64,000 nucleotides of DNA from Drechmeria coniospora (lineage: Eukaryota > Ascomycota > Sordariomycetes > Hypocreales > Ophiocordycipitaceae). The DNA is taken from positions 5,839,157 to 5,903,156 of the forward strand of contig NC_054391.1 in the NCBI RefSeq assembly GCF_001625195.1. The letters run 5' to 3'. Positions within the stretch are counted from its first letter, which is position 1, and each line of letters opens with the position of its first letter. The position numbers and the translations under genes are program-made. This document shows, in pieces, positions 1 to 10,400 of this stretch. Below the pieces are notes generated by a model, which was not told where the DNA came from, made no database searches, and saw nothing but the letters and a program-made list of their open reading frames with translations.

Positions 1-1509
1 AGTGTCAAAAACCCCAGGCCGGATGGCCGGACCTCAAGCCGCGGGAGCAACCGCAGGAGTCCCGACGGCCGTACCCATTCTGCAGCGAGGGAGAATCGGG
101 GGAGGCTCGGCGGACGCGATAATTCTCGACAACGACCGTCGTCCCCGCCGCCGCTGCCGGAAAATCCGTCGCACTACCAAGGCTCCGAAGATGAAGAGGA
201 CTATAAGCGGGCCGTACGGGCGCAAGAGAGCTTCCGGGAAAAGCACAGCCGCAGTGGCAGCCGAGCCGCAAACTCACCAATCGTCCCCAAGCGAGACGAT
301 TTGGAGCGCCAGCAGGCAGATGCTACTGATGCTTTGGAGATGCTACCAGCTCTGACTTTCCACAGAAGGGCCGCATCGACGGAGCATGCAGGTGATTTGC
401 GGCAAATGAAGGATGAGCGGCAGCGCAAAAAAGAGCAAGCGGCTCGCGAGCTCGAAGAGCGTCGCAAATCTCTTGCCAAGAGGCCCCAGGCACCGCAGAT
501 CCCGCACCCGAACGACATACCTCCATCGATGAGGATAGGGATCGAAGCAGCAGAGCCAAAGGATAGGCACGAACATGTCCCTCCCAGGTGCGCGACGGAA
601 CCACCGAGGAGCACGTATATGAGGAGCGGCCTGCAGATTGGCTTGCCCGCCACGCCCAAGGTCATGAGGCTGATTATCGAGGCCGAAAACAGGGGCAAGT
701 TGGGGAGCAATGTGCCCTTAGTCCCGGAGCTGCCTCGCGGATTTCTGCAGGGGCAGTCTTCCAGCGCATCTGCTGACAAGGAGGAGGGCGCTGCACCGTT
801 GACCCTGCTTCCGCCGACTGTCTATCAACCGCCGGCGAGACCGGCGATTCCTCGAAGCATGTCTGCTCCGATTTTCAACGAACCGGATCAGGCCCGCCAC
901 GAACGAATGTCCGGCGAGCATGAAGTTGAGGGGGGCGAACGGCGTCGATCTCACGAGGAACCCGCGCTGCCGGCCTCTCCGCCTCCTCCCCCTCCACCAC
1001 CGCCACCAGTGTTGAAAGAACTCCAGCATCTGGCTCTTCCGCCGCCTCCACCTCCCGCTCCTCAACCGCACTCCCGGCGGCCGGCGATTGCTCCTAACAT
1101 GATTGAGATCATCATGGACGACGACGACAACACACCTGATGCGGCTTCTACAAATGACGGCGTTGTACCCGCACTTTCACCACCACCACCACCACCAACA
1201 TCATCATCAAGGGGACACATCCGAGGCCGCAGCGTCGGTGACGATGCCATTCCTGGACGGTGGCACAAGGCAACCGATCGTCTCAGGTCCGTCAGCCGTG
1301 GCCCCAAGGATGCGGGGCGAGGAGGCATACGATCCCCGGCCACGGACATTCCGGTTGATAATATCCTGAGGACGACAAGCCAGGTTAAATCTTCCGTTGC
1401 CGGGGTCCCGCCGCCAGCTATGCACGATGCGGACGTGACCAGGTCTCCAGTTGAAGCGACGAAGGGCAAGCGCATGTCTACTGGTCTGCATCGTAGCGAG
1501 ATGATTTGA
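1..1509 (+). CDS. proline-rich hypothetical protein, 5' truncated
   Basis: The reading frame is open from base 1 to a TGA ending at 1509, so the N terminus lies outside the window; 502 residues are visible. The protein looks disordered: an acidic patch (SEDEEDY, about residues 64-70), a charged helix rich in Lys, Arg and Glu around residues 135-160 that could be a short coiled coil, then three poly-proline runs (7-10 prolines, for example SPPPPPPPPPPVL) and a basic Ser/Arg-rich tail. Poly-proline tracts are typical ligands of SH3, WW or profilin domains, which would fit an actin or polarity role, but that is inference. I do not recognise a named family. The codon periodicity and absence of stops over 1.5 kb support a real gene. 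Whether introns exist further upstream cannot be seen. Confidence 0.75.
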   Translation, partial: SVKNPRPDGRTSSRGSNRRSPDGRTHSAARENRGRLGGRDNSRQRPSSPPPLPENPSHYQGSEDEEDYKRAVRAQESFREKHSRSGSRAANSPIVPKRDDLERQQADATDALEMLPALTFHRRAASTEHAGDLRQMKDERQRKKEQAARELEERRKSLAKRPQAPQIPHPNDIPPSMRIGIEAAEPKDRHEHVPPRCATEPPRSTYMRSGLQIGLPATPKVMRLIIEAENRGKLGSNVPLVPELPRGFLQGQSSSASADKEEGAAPLTLLPPTVYQPPARPAIPRSMSAPIFNEPDQARHERMSGEHEVEGGERRRSHEEPALPASPPPPPPPPPPVLKELQHLALPPPPPPAPQPHSRRPAIAPNMIEIIMDDDDNTPDAASTNDGVVPALSPPPPPPTSSSRGHIRGRSVGDDAIPGRWHKATDRLRSVSRGPKDAGRGGIRSPATDIPVDNILRTTSQVKSSVAGVPPPAMHDADVTRSPVEATKGKRMSTGLHRSEMI

Positions 1510-2879
1510 TTCGACGTGCATCCCAACCATGCACAACCGAGATCGTATGAAAGATATGAATTGTCTGTGATGCCCCGTCGTGCTCACGTGCGACGAGGTT
1601 GGAAAGAGTTGTCGAGAATTTGCAAGGACCCTTCGTTTCAAAGCGCTCCTTTGGTCCGTTGCTGCCACCCTTGCGGGGAGAGCGATTTGGGTCGATCCCT
1701 GGTATTTTGGCGTATGGATCTGCGCACCTGCATGATTGTTTAGGGATACGGATGCGTAGACGATGTTACGATCATCACGTACATGTCTACGGACGACAAT
1801 GGGGCGAGAGGGCATTTACAGTGCTGCCTCACGGCACCCTTTTCTTCTACTTTTTCTATTTTTTCTTCTTTGGGAGATATTTGCGAGATGGTTGCAGAAC
1901 GATTTCCTTTGCAGAATGGAATAATGGATGAAAAGCGGTAGGTAATTATGCTGCCATGTGTCACGCACGTGCTCGCTGTAAGTACAGGTGACGCTCGTCG
2001 TGATGGCTTCATGTGGGTTGACGGAGTGGGGGGGGGGGGGGGGGGGTTCGAACCTTGCAGCTGGACACAAACGGAGGTTCGATATGAGTATCAATGGATG
2101 TGAAACAGAACGCTCCTTTGACATTTCCCATTGATATGTTATGCAAGGTATCTATCCAATTGAGAAAAAAAAATAAATGGCGTCGTACTCCTCCGACTCG
2201 CCCTTCCAACCCGAGCCCTCCGCGGTCGTAATCCAACCCGCCACGCGACGGGAGGAGAGGTCTCTGCAGAGTGAATCCTCCCTCAAGGGTCTTCTCCAAC
2301 TGCTTAGGGCGCACACCGACAGATTCGCGAGTTACCTACGCGAGCGGGCGGCCACCGCGGCGTTCGGGCTGGGCGCCAGCGGAGGGGATCTTACGGGGTC
2401 GGGATTGGAAAGATTTCCGTAAACGGAATACGAGCCAAATGTGAGGGACTTCGCCGTTGGACCATTACAGTCGGAAAAAATCGACTTTTTTTGCCTTATA
2501 CAGAGGGGGCAATATTCGGTCGTAGCTGACTCAGCAACTCCGCAGCTCCATCGCTCATCCGCCGCAGGGCCCTGCTGCAAGAGAGGAGAGCACGCAATAG
2601 CAGAGCGGAACGATGACGAGCAACCGGGGCTGTTGAGGTGCCTTTTCCCGCCCGCTGTTTGTTGTCATACGGGATACCGGTTTGAGAGGCGAACCGGTCC
2701 CGTCTGCTTTGCGCCCAATCGTCGCTTCCATCGGTATATTTTGGCCCTCGGGCGACGCAGCAAGCAAGCAAGCCGAGAGGCAGGCAGACGGCCAGGCTGT
2801 GGGATGGGTTTCCTCGGCTGACGCTTGCACCATCACCAAGTATCAGACGATAGACGACAAAGACGAGGACGACAGGACA
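1510..2879. other. spacer with poly-G and poly-T tracts
   Basis: No convincing gene in 1.4 kb. It holds a T-rich stretch at 1839-1871 and a run of 19 G at 2028-2046. A small ATG-started frame at 2177-2422 (81 residues, Ser-rich start, no homology recognised) directly follows an A-rich stretch. It could be a short gene or a first exon, but I cannot support either. Confidence 0.5.
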
Positions 2880-3575
2880 ATGATCACCACCGCCCCGAGG
2901 TTGCGCATTCGCCGCCCCTCACCCACGGCGGCCGAGTTCACGGTCACGACGCTGCCGCCGTCCACGCTCTCCCTCCGGCTCGGACGACTGATCCTGCTGG
3001 TGCTGCGAATCGTCCTCGCCGCCGCGACGGTCCTCCTGCTGCACGCACGTTGGGTCGGCAGCACGCTCGCGGGGCCTCGTTCGCGTCCCAGCACGCCGCC
3101 GCCGCCGGCGCTCTCGCTCTCGGCCGCTCTTTGGTGCGCGCTCGACGCCTGGGAGCGGTCGCCGACGGGCCTGCTCTTCGCCGCCGCCGCGGCGCGCGTG
3201 CCGCTCCCCGTGCTGCTCTCCGCCGGCGCCGCCGTCTTCTACCTCGTCGGCCTACGCGTGCACAAGTACGAATCCCTCCTCGTCCTGCGCGGGCTCGGCG
3301 TCCAGACGACGGAGTCGCCCTCGACGTACTTTGCGCGCGCTGCGACCCGCTTCATCCCGACCGAGAAGATACAGGACATCTTTGTCAACGAGGCCTTTCG
3401 CGGCTTCGAGGTGCGCTACTACCTCGTCGTCGTCGTCGAGGGCGAGGAGAACGTCGTCGTCGTCTTCCCCAGCCTCCTGCCGCGGAGGAAGATTGTCGAG
3501 ACGGTGTGGAGGGGCGCGAGAGAGTGCCTGTACGAGGGGCGCGGGGAAGAAAAGGGACAGGCGGCCCACGCGTAG
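2880..3575 (+). CDS. GPI15: PIG-H subunit of GPI-GlcNAc transferase
   Basis: This 231-residue protein is the PIG-H (Gpi15) component of the ER enzyme that transfers GlcNAc from UDP-GlcNAc to phosphatidylinositol, the first step of GPI-anchor synthesis. The diagnostic PIG-H block covers about residues 130-210: ESLLVLRGLGVQT, then FIPTEKIQDIFVNEAFRGFE and a strand-rich end with FPSLLPRRKIVETVW. Two hydrophobic segments precede it (about 37-55 and 108-125), as expected for the family hairpin in the ER membrane. The ATG at 2880 gives the usual family length; the same frame stays open upstream to 2682, but that extension lacks conservation. No intron is needed. The gene converges on the Deg1 gene with only 45 bases between stop codons. 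GC content of the coding region is very high. Confidence 0.9.
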   Translation: MITTAPRLRIRRPSPTAAEFTVTTLPPSTLSLRLGRLILLVLRIVLAAATVLLLHARWVGSTLAGPRSRPSTPPPPALSLSAALWCALDAWERSPTGLLFAAAAARVPLPVLLSAGAAVFYLVGLRVHKYESLLVLRGLGVQTTESPSTYFARAATRFIPTEKIQDIFVNEAFRGFEVRYYLVVVVEGEENVVVVFPSLLPRRKIVETVWRGARECLYEGRGEEKGQAAHA

Positions 3576-3620
3576 GGTAGACGCGTGGCTCGAACGCAAG
3601 CCGGGAGTCAATATTCTACG

Positions 3621-5309
3621 CTACCCTACCAGCTCGCCTTGCTCGCCCTTGAGCCTGTCGAGGGCCCGTTGCGCCCGCATGTCGTCGGCGTCGGCGTATC
3701 CCTTGCGCTTGGCGTACTTGTCGTTTTGGTCCTCGGGCGACTGCTGCAGCTCCTTGTTCATCACGGGCACGTATCTGCCCGCCAGCCGTCCGCCGTTTGC
3801 CCCCTCGTAGACGCGGGTGGCGGCGTTGGCCTTGGGGCGGTGCTGCCCTCCGCCGCTGCCGGGTAGCGACCCTTGCCGGGAGACGAGGCGCAGCAGCTGG
3901 CCGGCGAGCAGCTCGTCCATCTTCCGGCCGCGCCAGACCTCCCACAGGTCGTCCATGAGGCCGAACTGGCCGAACCGGTTGGGCCAGTGCTCCTCGCCGA
4001 CGTAGACCCACGGCAGCGCGTCGTCGGGGAAGAGGCAGTCCCAGAGGACGAGGGGCACCTCGTTGGCCATGACGTAGCTCGGCTTGCGCGGGTTCTCGGC
4101 CACGTCGAGCAGCCGCGACACGATCTCGGGCGACTCGAGCCGCTGGCCGACGAGAAAGAGGAGGGCGACCATGTGGCGGATCTGATGCCACAGAAAGGCC
4201 GACCCCCTGACGTGAAAGTAGTAGACCTTGGGGTGGGGCTCGTCGCCGACGGCGGGCGCGCCAAAGCTCGCCTGCTGCAGGTACGGCAGCGCCGTGCTGA
4301 CGTCTTCGACCTCGACAATGTCCGACTCGAAGATGTGCCGCTTGAAGTTGATGATTTGCTTTGCCGGGTCGACCTTGCAGACGTTGCGGAAGTCGTGCTC
4401 GCCTTCGAACCGTTTGGCGGCATCCCTCATGGCTTCGATATCCAGCCATCCCGACTTGAGGCCGCTCGCGGACGGCGGCTCCAGAGGGCACGGAACGGGC
4501 GAAAAGGCTGGCTGCGTGAAGAAGTAGCGGTACTGCCGTTCGCGGCATGAGAAGCGCGCGGAGAAGTCGGCAGGCGGCGAGGGACACCACGCGAGCACGC
4601 GGATGTCGTTGGGCAGTAGGCGGTTGAGGATGCGAGGGTAGCAGAGCTCGTCCTTGACGTCATCAAACGGTCGGCGCTCGCCGTCTTCGGACTCGGCCTC
4701 GTCCCCGTTCGGTAGCCGTTCCGCAGCAGGATCGGGTGACACGGATGACACCTCGGCCTCGTCCCGCCTCGGTCGCTTCGTCGGCAGCGGCCGGTTGCTC
4801 CGCACGCGCAGGCCGATGACCTGGCCGAAGGCGCTCACGCCGCGATCCGTCCGGCCACACTTGGAGTATTCGCAGCAGTCGAACTGGACCACCTTTTCGT
4901 CGTCGGGGAAGATGAGACAGGCCTTGGTCAGGGCGTTCCAGAGCTCCTCCTCGATGGTCGAGAGGTTCCCCATGGCCTGAAACTCGAAGCCGCCGTAATT
5001 TTTGCCGAGGTAGGCCAGCTTAAGGGCGATGTGACGGGAGGCGTATCTTGAAGGGTCCATCTTGCGCTTCCCCTTGGCCTTGGCCTTGGCCGCCTTGCCG
5101 CTGGCCGATTTCGCCGCAGTTTTTGCCGTCGGCTCCTCGCTCGTCCGTGGCTCGGGGGCCTTGACCTCGACCTTGGCCGGCTCCGAAGATGATCTGAGCT
5201 CGGACTCGAGCTCCCTTAGACGCTGTATGAGGCCAGTCTTTGTCCAGCTTTCGTAGTTGGCTCCTTGGCCCTGGCCGTTGCATTTGCCGCTGAGGTTGGA
5301 AGAATCCAT
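3621..5309 (-). CDS. DEG1: tRNA pseudouridine(38/39) synthase
   Basis: Single-exon gene for a TruA-family pseudouridine synthase of the Deg1/Pus3 type, which isomerises uridines 38 and 39 in the anticodon arm of tRNAs. With the ATG ending at 5309 the protein has 562 residues. It starts with a helical, Lys/Ala-rich stretch (YESWTKTGLIQRLRELE near residue 19, then AKAKAKGKRK near 74-83). The catalytic domain begins at about 88 (YASRHIALKLAYLGKNYGGF), and the catalytic Asp is D155 in KCGRTDRGVSA. Downstream are the ARFSCRERQYRYFF and RGSAFLWHQIRHMV blocks typical of the family. The frame stays open to an ATG at 5516, adding 69 residues that include an Arg/Ser-rich stretch resembling a mitochondrial presequence. 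A longer isoform is therefore possible; I chose the shorter start because conservation begins there. Confidence 0.92.
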   Translation of the reverse strand: MDSSNLSGKCNGQGQGANYESWTKTGLIQRLRELESELRSSSEPAKVEVKAPEPRTSEEPTAKTAAKSASGKAAKAKAKGKRKMDPSRYASRHIALKLAYLGKNYGGFEFQAMGNLSTIEEELWNALTKACLIFPDDEKVVQFDCCEYSKCGRTDRGVSAFGQVIGLRVRSNRPLPTKRPRRDEAEVSSVSPDPAAERLPNGDEAESEDGERRPFDDVKDELCYPRILNRLLPNDIRVLAWCPSPPADFSARFSCRERQYRYFFTQPAFSPVPCPLEPPSASGLKSGWLDIEAMRDAAKRFEGEHDFRNVCKVDPAKQIINFKRHIFESDIVEVEDVSTALPYLQQASFGAPAVGDEPHPKVYYFHVRGSAFLWHQIRHMVALLFLVGQRLESPEIVSRLLDVAENPRKPSYVMANEVPLVLWDCLFPDDALPWVYVGEEHWPNRFGQFGLMDDLWEVWRGRKMDELLAGQLLRLVSRQGSLPGSGGGQHRPKANAATRVYEGANGGRLAGRYVPVMNKELQQSPEDQNDKYAKRKGYADADDMRAQRALDRLKGEQGELVG

Positions 5310-6049
5310 GCTGACGTTGCACGACGGCAGCCTTTTGACGACTTTGGAAGTGGAAATGGGTCGACAGAGCAGCGATGCTCTAGCTCTACCGGCCGTTGGA
5401 ACGGTTGCCACAGAAAAGCTGCGCCCAGGGCTGCGGTGGAGAGGGCGCATGCAGGATGGAGGTGGGCGTGCCGATGATGGATTTTCTGATGCTCTGTACG
5501 AGCACATATCGTGCAAGTATATATTTTTTTAGTACTCCGTACTGTACTTGTACATGCTTTACGTACTACAGTACTTACCTACACCTAGGTGTATGATCCG
5601 GCCACTAGGTAATTAGTTTACTCTGCAGTCTGCACTGTAAGTACAGTAGTTGTACATGTACTTGCAGGGGCTTGATACTTACTTAGGTACCTCCAAACCC
5701 TGTAATCCCGTATGAATTAGTGGTGCCAGTACTCCGTACAGCGAGCGTACTGAGTACAGTGCTTACGGAGTGCATCAAGTACCTCCGGATACATGTACAA
5801 CAATTATTCGTTTGAGGCCCACATCTAGTTGGTACTGTACCAAGTATTAATACATGTACAAGCACACTTCAGCCATGGCGTGCCATTTCCCCAGAGCGCC
5901 TCGAGACTCGCGTGGCGTCGTTGCGCCACAGTGACCCAGCCCATCACGACGACATTCGTCTCCGTTGCCGTCAGAAGCCTATATCCGCCGCCTTCCTTTC
6001 CTCCTCACTCAGCTCCTGCACCTCCCTTCTCAGACGCAGGTGGCCGGCA
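5310..6049. repeat. spacer with TACGGAGTAC-type motif cluster
   Basis: The stretch 5529-5870 is packed with short related words such as AGTACTCCGTACTGTAC, TGTACATGTAC and AAGTACAGTAG. Many are self-complementary around GTAC. No coding frame with family features is present. It lies between the divergent starts of Deg1 and the Rho-like gene, so any promoters for both must lie in it. Confidence 0.7.
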
Positions 6050-6834
6050 ATGTATGCCAGTGTGGACACTGATACAGACGGCAAGCTGGACGGCAAGCTA
6101 GACGGCAAGCTGGACGCCGAGCTGGACGCCGAGCTGGACGCCGAGCTGGTCAAGTTACTGCTCGTGGGCGATGACAAGTGCGGCAAGACAACATTTCTAT
6201 CGTTCGTCTCCTTGGCTCCCGTCATTCATTCCGTGCTGCGGACAAGTCACAACTGACGTGTACTCTCGGCACAGGCGGCTGAGCGCTGGTGACGAAACAA
6301 ATCCCATCCCGCTCCTCCGCGACATAGACCAGCCGTACATTTTCAACGTGAGCCTGTCCGGCAAGCCGTTCCACCTCGAGTTTTACGACACATCGTGTGC
6401 GCAGCACTGGCGCCTGCTGGATCCCGACGTCATCGTCGTCTGCTACGACATTGGCCGGCGGCCGAGTCTCGTCAGCATGAGAACATTCGTCGGTTTCCTT
6501 CCCGTCCGGGCGCTCCCGGCTTGCGGCGCAAACTGACACGAGGTGCGTGCAGTGGTTGAACGAGGTGAAGGCGGCCTTTCCGCGCATCGACGGCCTGCCG
6601 ATCGTCGTCCTCGGCCTGAAGCGGGATCTGAGGTGCAAGCTGCAGCCGGACGCCGTCGTCGATCCGCAAGAGGCGTACCAGATGGCGCAGACGATGCGCG
6701 CCGATCGCTACGTCGAATGCTCTGCTGTGACGGGCGAGCTCGTGAAGCTGGCCTTTGAGGACATTTGCATCACGGCGACGAAAACGACGACGGCGGCGGG
6801 GGGGCAGACGGAGGGAGGCTGCACCGTGCTCTGA
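6050..6834 (+). CDS. atypical Rho/Ras-like small GTPase, prenylated
   Basis: Three exons (6050-6201, 6275-6488, 6553-6834) join in frame to 215 residues. Introns of 73 and 64 bases start GTTCGT and GTCGGT and end CAG. The P loop is complete (GDDKCGKT, residues 40-47). The spacing from PDVIVVCYDI (101-110) to WLNEV (123-127) matches Rho proteins, and the G5 motif is ECSA (177-180). The DxxG switch II motif is replaced by DTSC (89-92), with no DTAGQE and no catalytic Gln. The NKxD base-recognition motif reads LKRD (144-147). The C terminus CTVL is a CaaX box that predicts geranylgeranylation. Before the P loop lies an expanded 12-base coding repeat (GKLD and AELD units, residues 11-33). GTP hydrolysis and guanine specificity are probably altered; membrane attachment is likely. 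Function unknown. Its stop lies 31 bases from that of the convergent RPC9 gene. Confidence 0.82.
6080..6149 (+). repeat. 12-base coding minisatellite in the Rho-like gene
   Basis: Tandem units of 12 bases, GGCAAGCTGGAC (three copies) followed by GCCGAGCTGGAC-type units (three), encode GKLD and AELD repeats just before the P loop. Copy number probably varies between strains. Confidence 0.85.
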
Positions 6835-6865
6835 GGCATGCTTCCGTGGACGTGCCGACGGGCGA

Positions 6866-7410
6866 TCATGCGACCGGCGCGTCGTCCATGCCTACGTCGT
6901 CGGCCTGCTCGGCCTGCTCGGCCTCGTCGACGTCAAACTGGCCCAGAACTTGGGCGATGATGTTGACCATGTCCTCCTGCTGCTCGTCGTTGAATCGCTC
7001 CGACATGTCCTCGACGACGGTGTTGAGGGCGGCAACGGAGGCCGGTCGCAGGTTGAGAATCGTCACCACCTCGCCCTTGGAGAGCTCGTAAGGATGGAGC
7101 CGCTCCAGGAGCTGGCCGATGCAACCGGCCGTGTACGTGCTCGGCTCCTGGCTAAGGGGACTGGGCTGCGTCCGCAGATACTGGAGCAGCTATCGGGCGA
7201 GAAGGAACGGCGGTCAGTCAGCCGCGTCCATTCCGGGCCGGCGGGTCCGGGGGGGGGGGGGGGGGGTTCCATGTGTACTTCTCGAACTACCGTCTCGAGG
7301 TTGGGCGGACCGCGACGCTTCTTGAGCTTGTACCGCTCGCGCTGGTCGACAAGGTGCTGGTAGACCTCGTAGTTGGACAGGACGGCCGCCTGAGACTCGA
7401 TAATCTTCAT
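6866..7410 (-). CDS. RPC17: RNA polymerase III subunit RPC9
   Basis: Two exons on the minus strand (7410-7279 and 7189-6866) give 151 residues. The 89-base intron starts GTACAC and ends ATAG. The protein matches the Rpc17/CGRP-RCP (RPB4/RPC9) family. It starts MKIIESQAAVLSNYEVYQHL, continues KKRRGPPNLETVVRE, and after the intron LLQYLRTQPSPLSQE, then IGQLLERLHPYELSKGEVV and a C-terminal DMVNIIAQVLGQFD. This HRDC-like subunit pairs with Rpc25 to form the stalk of Pol III, which is needed for initiation on tRNA and 5S genes. The tail (EQADDVGMDDAPVA) is acidic, as in fungal relatives. The intron contains an 18-base homopolymer (poly-C in the transcript), which is odd. The gene is convergent with the Rho-like gene. 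Confidence 0.93.
7249..7266. repeat. 18-base poly-G tract inside the RPC9 intron
   Basis: Uninterrupted G run on the plus strand, which is poly-C in the pre-mRNA close to the donor site. Similar runs occur at 2028-2046 (19 G) and 16500-16514 (15 G). Confidence 0.9.
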
Positions 7411-10400
7411 CGCGAGCTAGGGCGGGACAGGTTGGGATGGATGCAAGCGAAGGATGGTGAGGTGAAAGCCGGTGGGACGGAGCTCCGCAAACGGTGTGCG
7501 TATCTGCGGGCGATGTCCGACGGAGGCACGAGCGTGATGTCGTCTGTGAATCAAAAATCGTAGCATGGGTGGTGAGTCTGGTGACAAACAAGACTGACTA
7601 ATTTTTCCGCCCAAGGTATCACCTGCACGGCGAAAACGTGACGGTAAGCTTACTGAGCCAACGGACCCGCCAAACGCACACGGCAGGATACGTCTGTGCT
7701 GTGGCGGCTTGCTGTACAAGCTGGAAGTACATGTACTGTAAGTACAGTATTACTGCAAGTATGGAGTACGGAGTACGGAGCACTAGTATCCATAACAATA
7801 ATACTACCCAAGCACTGCAAGGACTGTACGGATACTAGTGCTGCAAGTTGAAAGACATGTATCCGGCATTACTACTAGCTACGTACCTAGTACTTACAGT
7901 TGGCACCTACAGTACTGTACCTGTATACTCCGTGCAGTACTCCATCCTCCCCAAATACTTGCACAGTACTAACAGTACTCTGTACTTGAGAGTAAGCAAT
8001 ACTTTGTTTAGTAGGTACAAGCAGATACTTGTCCTCGTAGAGTACGACGAAGTAAGTAGGTGGTTTGCTGGTCCAATCTCTCTGCCTCGAGGGCAAACCG
8101 CACGCGGCGCCGACATGGTGGCTAATCAGCGCTCTGGGCTTTCGAGCATTGGGGTTCTGAAGTGTGTTTGTAGGGATCTAGAAGGTACATTATCCGTACA
8201 TTATTACTAGGTACTGTACCTAGTTACAGTACTTACAGCGCCTACCTAGTACTTAGAGTACCTACTTACAGTACCTACCTAGTACTTACAGCACCTACTT
8301 ACAGTACTCGGAGTACGGCAATCCTTACTTGTTGCACTTTTGTGCCGACGACATAAACGTTGGCAATACTTACTCCGTAATTACTCTTTACAGTACGGAG
8401 CCGTCCGTGCCAGTACATGTATGAACGTGTAGGACAAAGTGCATGTAGGGACTTGCATACAGTAGCACGAGATCTCCGGCGCTTTCGAGGCGCGTTTGTA
8501 GCCACTTGCTCGATTCGATTGTCCCGCCGGGCCACCATGCCGTGGTCGTGCTGGCTGATGCCCCTGATTGCTGGCCATCGCTGCACCGCGCAAGCTTACC
8601 GCATGCACCAGTCTCGACTCAGCGATGACGAGTGCCACCAGCCCAGGATAGGTGCAGGGACGAGACACCTGCGTACCTACATTGGCACCACTCCGTATTA
8701 CTTTAAGCAATTACGTGCAACGCTTCACTACGTTTGCACTTGCACATACACATGTGCATCGTCTCTCAGTGCCTGCTTCTTCCACCTCCAAGTGCGTACT
8801 ATTGCCTCCTAGTACAAGCATGTCGCGTACATGTAGATTGCCACATATGAACGCAACTAGAGCATTGAAGATTCCATCGGCAGCTGCAGGGCCGAGATGT
8901 TGAGATGACACACCGTGTGATGCGCACTGTTACCCCGCCGACACTTCAAAGTACAGTACCTACTGTACAGAGTACTTGCTTACAGCGTTCCCTCAGCCTT
9001 CTGGCAGCTGAAACTCGGCGTGTGCGGAAACCTAAAACCGCTCTGTGCGAGTATGGGATGGCGGACGAGGCCGTTTTCTTGCGTTTCGGGGAAGCGTTGA
9101 GAACAACGCAAGCACGACGATTTGCCTGTGGGCAGCACTGAATTCCCGTGTCGAGGGGGATGTCGTCGGCATCGGCGTCGGCGCCAGATTGAGCCCATTG
9201 TCCAGTCTTCCGTCATCGTTGCATCGTCGAGGCGCATAGACCTGGTGGGCACATTCCTTACTGTGCATACACGTACTGTAAGTACGGAGTACATGATGCT
9301 CGGTTCTCTGTACGGCGCTTGTACTTACAGTACAGTATTGTTACTGCCAGGTTACAAGGTAGGTAGGCACTTACAGTACATGTACAGTTCTTGCGTGCCT
9401 ACTTGTACCGGGGACTGTACGAGTACATACTGTACATGAGGGCGCAATGTACTCCGAGCACCTGCACCAGTACAAGTACAAGTACAAGTGCGTCGAGGCA
9501 GATGTACTTGTGCCACAAGTACAACTACTTGTCCGTGCTCGTCGGTACTTGCAGTAGTTTCGATGCAACTGCATGTGCTCCGTAATACTCCGTACTCTGT
9601 AAGTACTCCGTACTTTAAGTACTTGTACTGTACCGTAAGTACGGAGTAGTGAGTACAAGGCATGTCGACAATGTAGGTACCGTCTGGTGCAATGGTCGCA
9701 CGCAGGTACTTGGCGGTCGGTAGATGGGAACCGATGTCCCCAAGACGCATTTAGTCTACTGTATAGTATTGCTCGTGTCCACACTGTCCGTCGACCATGG
9801 CCTGCCGCTGCGCGAACGAAAAAAAAAAAAACGAGGCCAGGCCCTCCTTCGCCCGCTTCTGTCATGCTTGTCTCGATTCATCCGCCTCCACTCCCCTCTC
9901 ATCCTCTCCGAGTCCGTCTACTTACTCCCAGTCTTGTTTAGTCCCCTCCGGCTCGTCGTGACGAATTAGCCGTTAGGATGCTGCTCTAACATCGTCCGTC
10001 GTTTCTCCCTCTTCCCTCGTTGCCGCAGCTGCGTCGTCTGCATCGTCTGCATCGTCTGCATCGTCTGCATCGTCTGCATCGTCTGCATCGTCGTCTGCGT
10101 CGACTGCATACTCTGCATTCTCGGCATACTCTGCATTCTCGGCATACTCTGCATCGTCCCCCTTCCGCATATCTGCTTCTGCTTCTGCTTCTGCCTCTTG
10201 CTGCTTCGTCCCGCTCGCCGCCCCGTTGCCGCCGTCGGCCCACGCGATAGTCCTTCTCGCCTGTCCGAATATCTGCCTGTACGGTACGCCTAGCCTCTGA
10301 CGTCGACCCAAACCTCGCACCCGCTCCCCCACTTTGCAAGGCGGGGAGGAAAAAATCGAGGACCAAACGACGAACCGTCCGTCGTTCGCAACGGCCGTCG

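Noticed and set aside
2040..2060. GGTTCGAACC, which matches a tRNA B-box.
   Set aside because: It follows a pure G run, no A-box lies at a suitable distance and no cloverleaf stems can be drawn. I found no other tRNA-like site in the window.
2177..2422. An 81-residue ATG-started frame after an A-rich stretch.
   Set aside because: No homology, no domain and no splice context; kept only as a remark in the spacer entry.
8210..8310. Repeated short units that could suggest a CRISPR array.
   Set aside because: Units are imperfect, with no constant-length unique spacers, and the sequence is eukaryotic.
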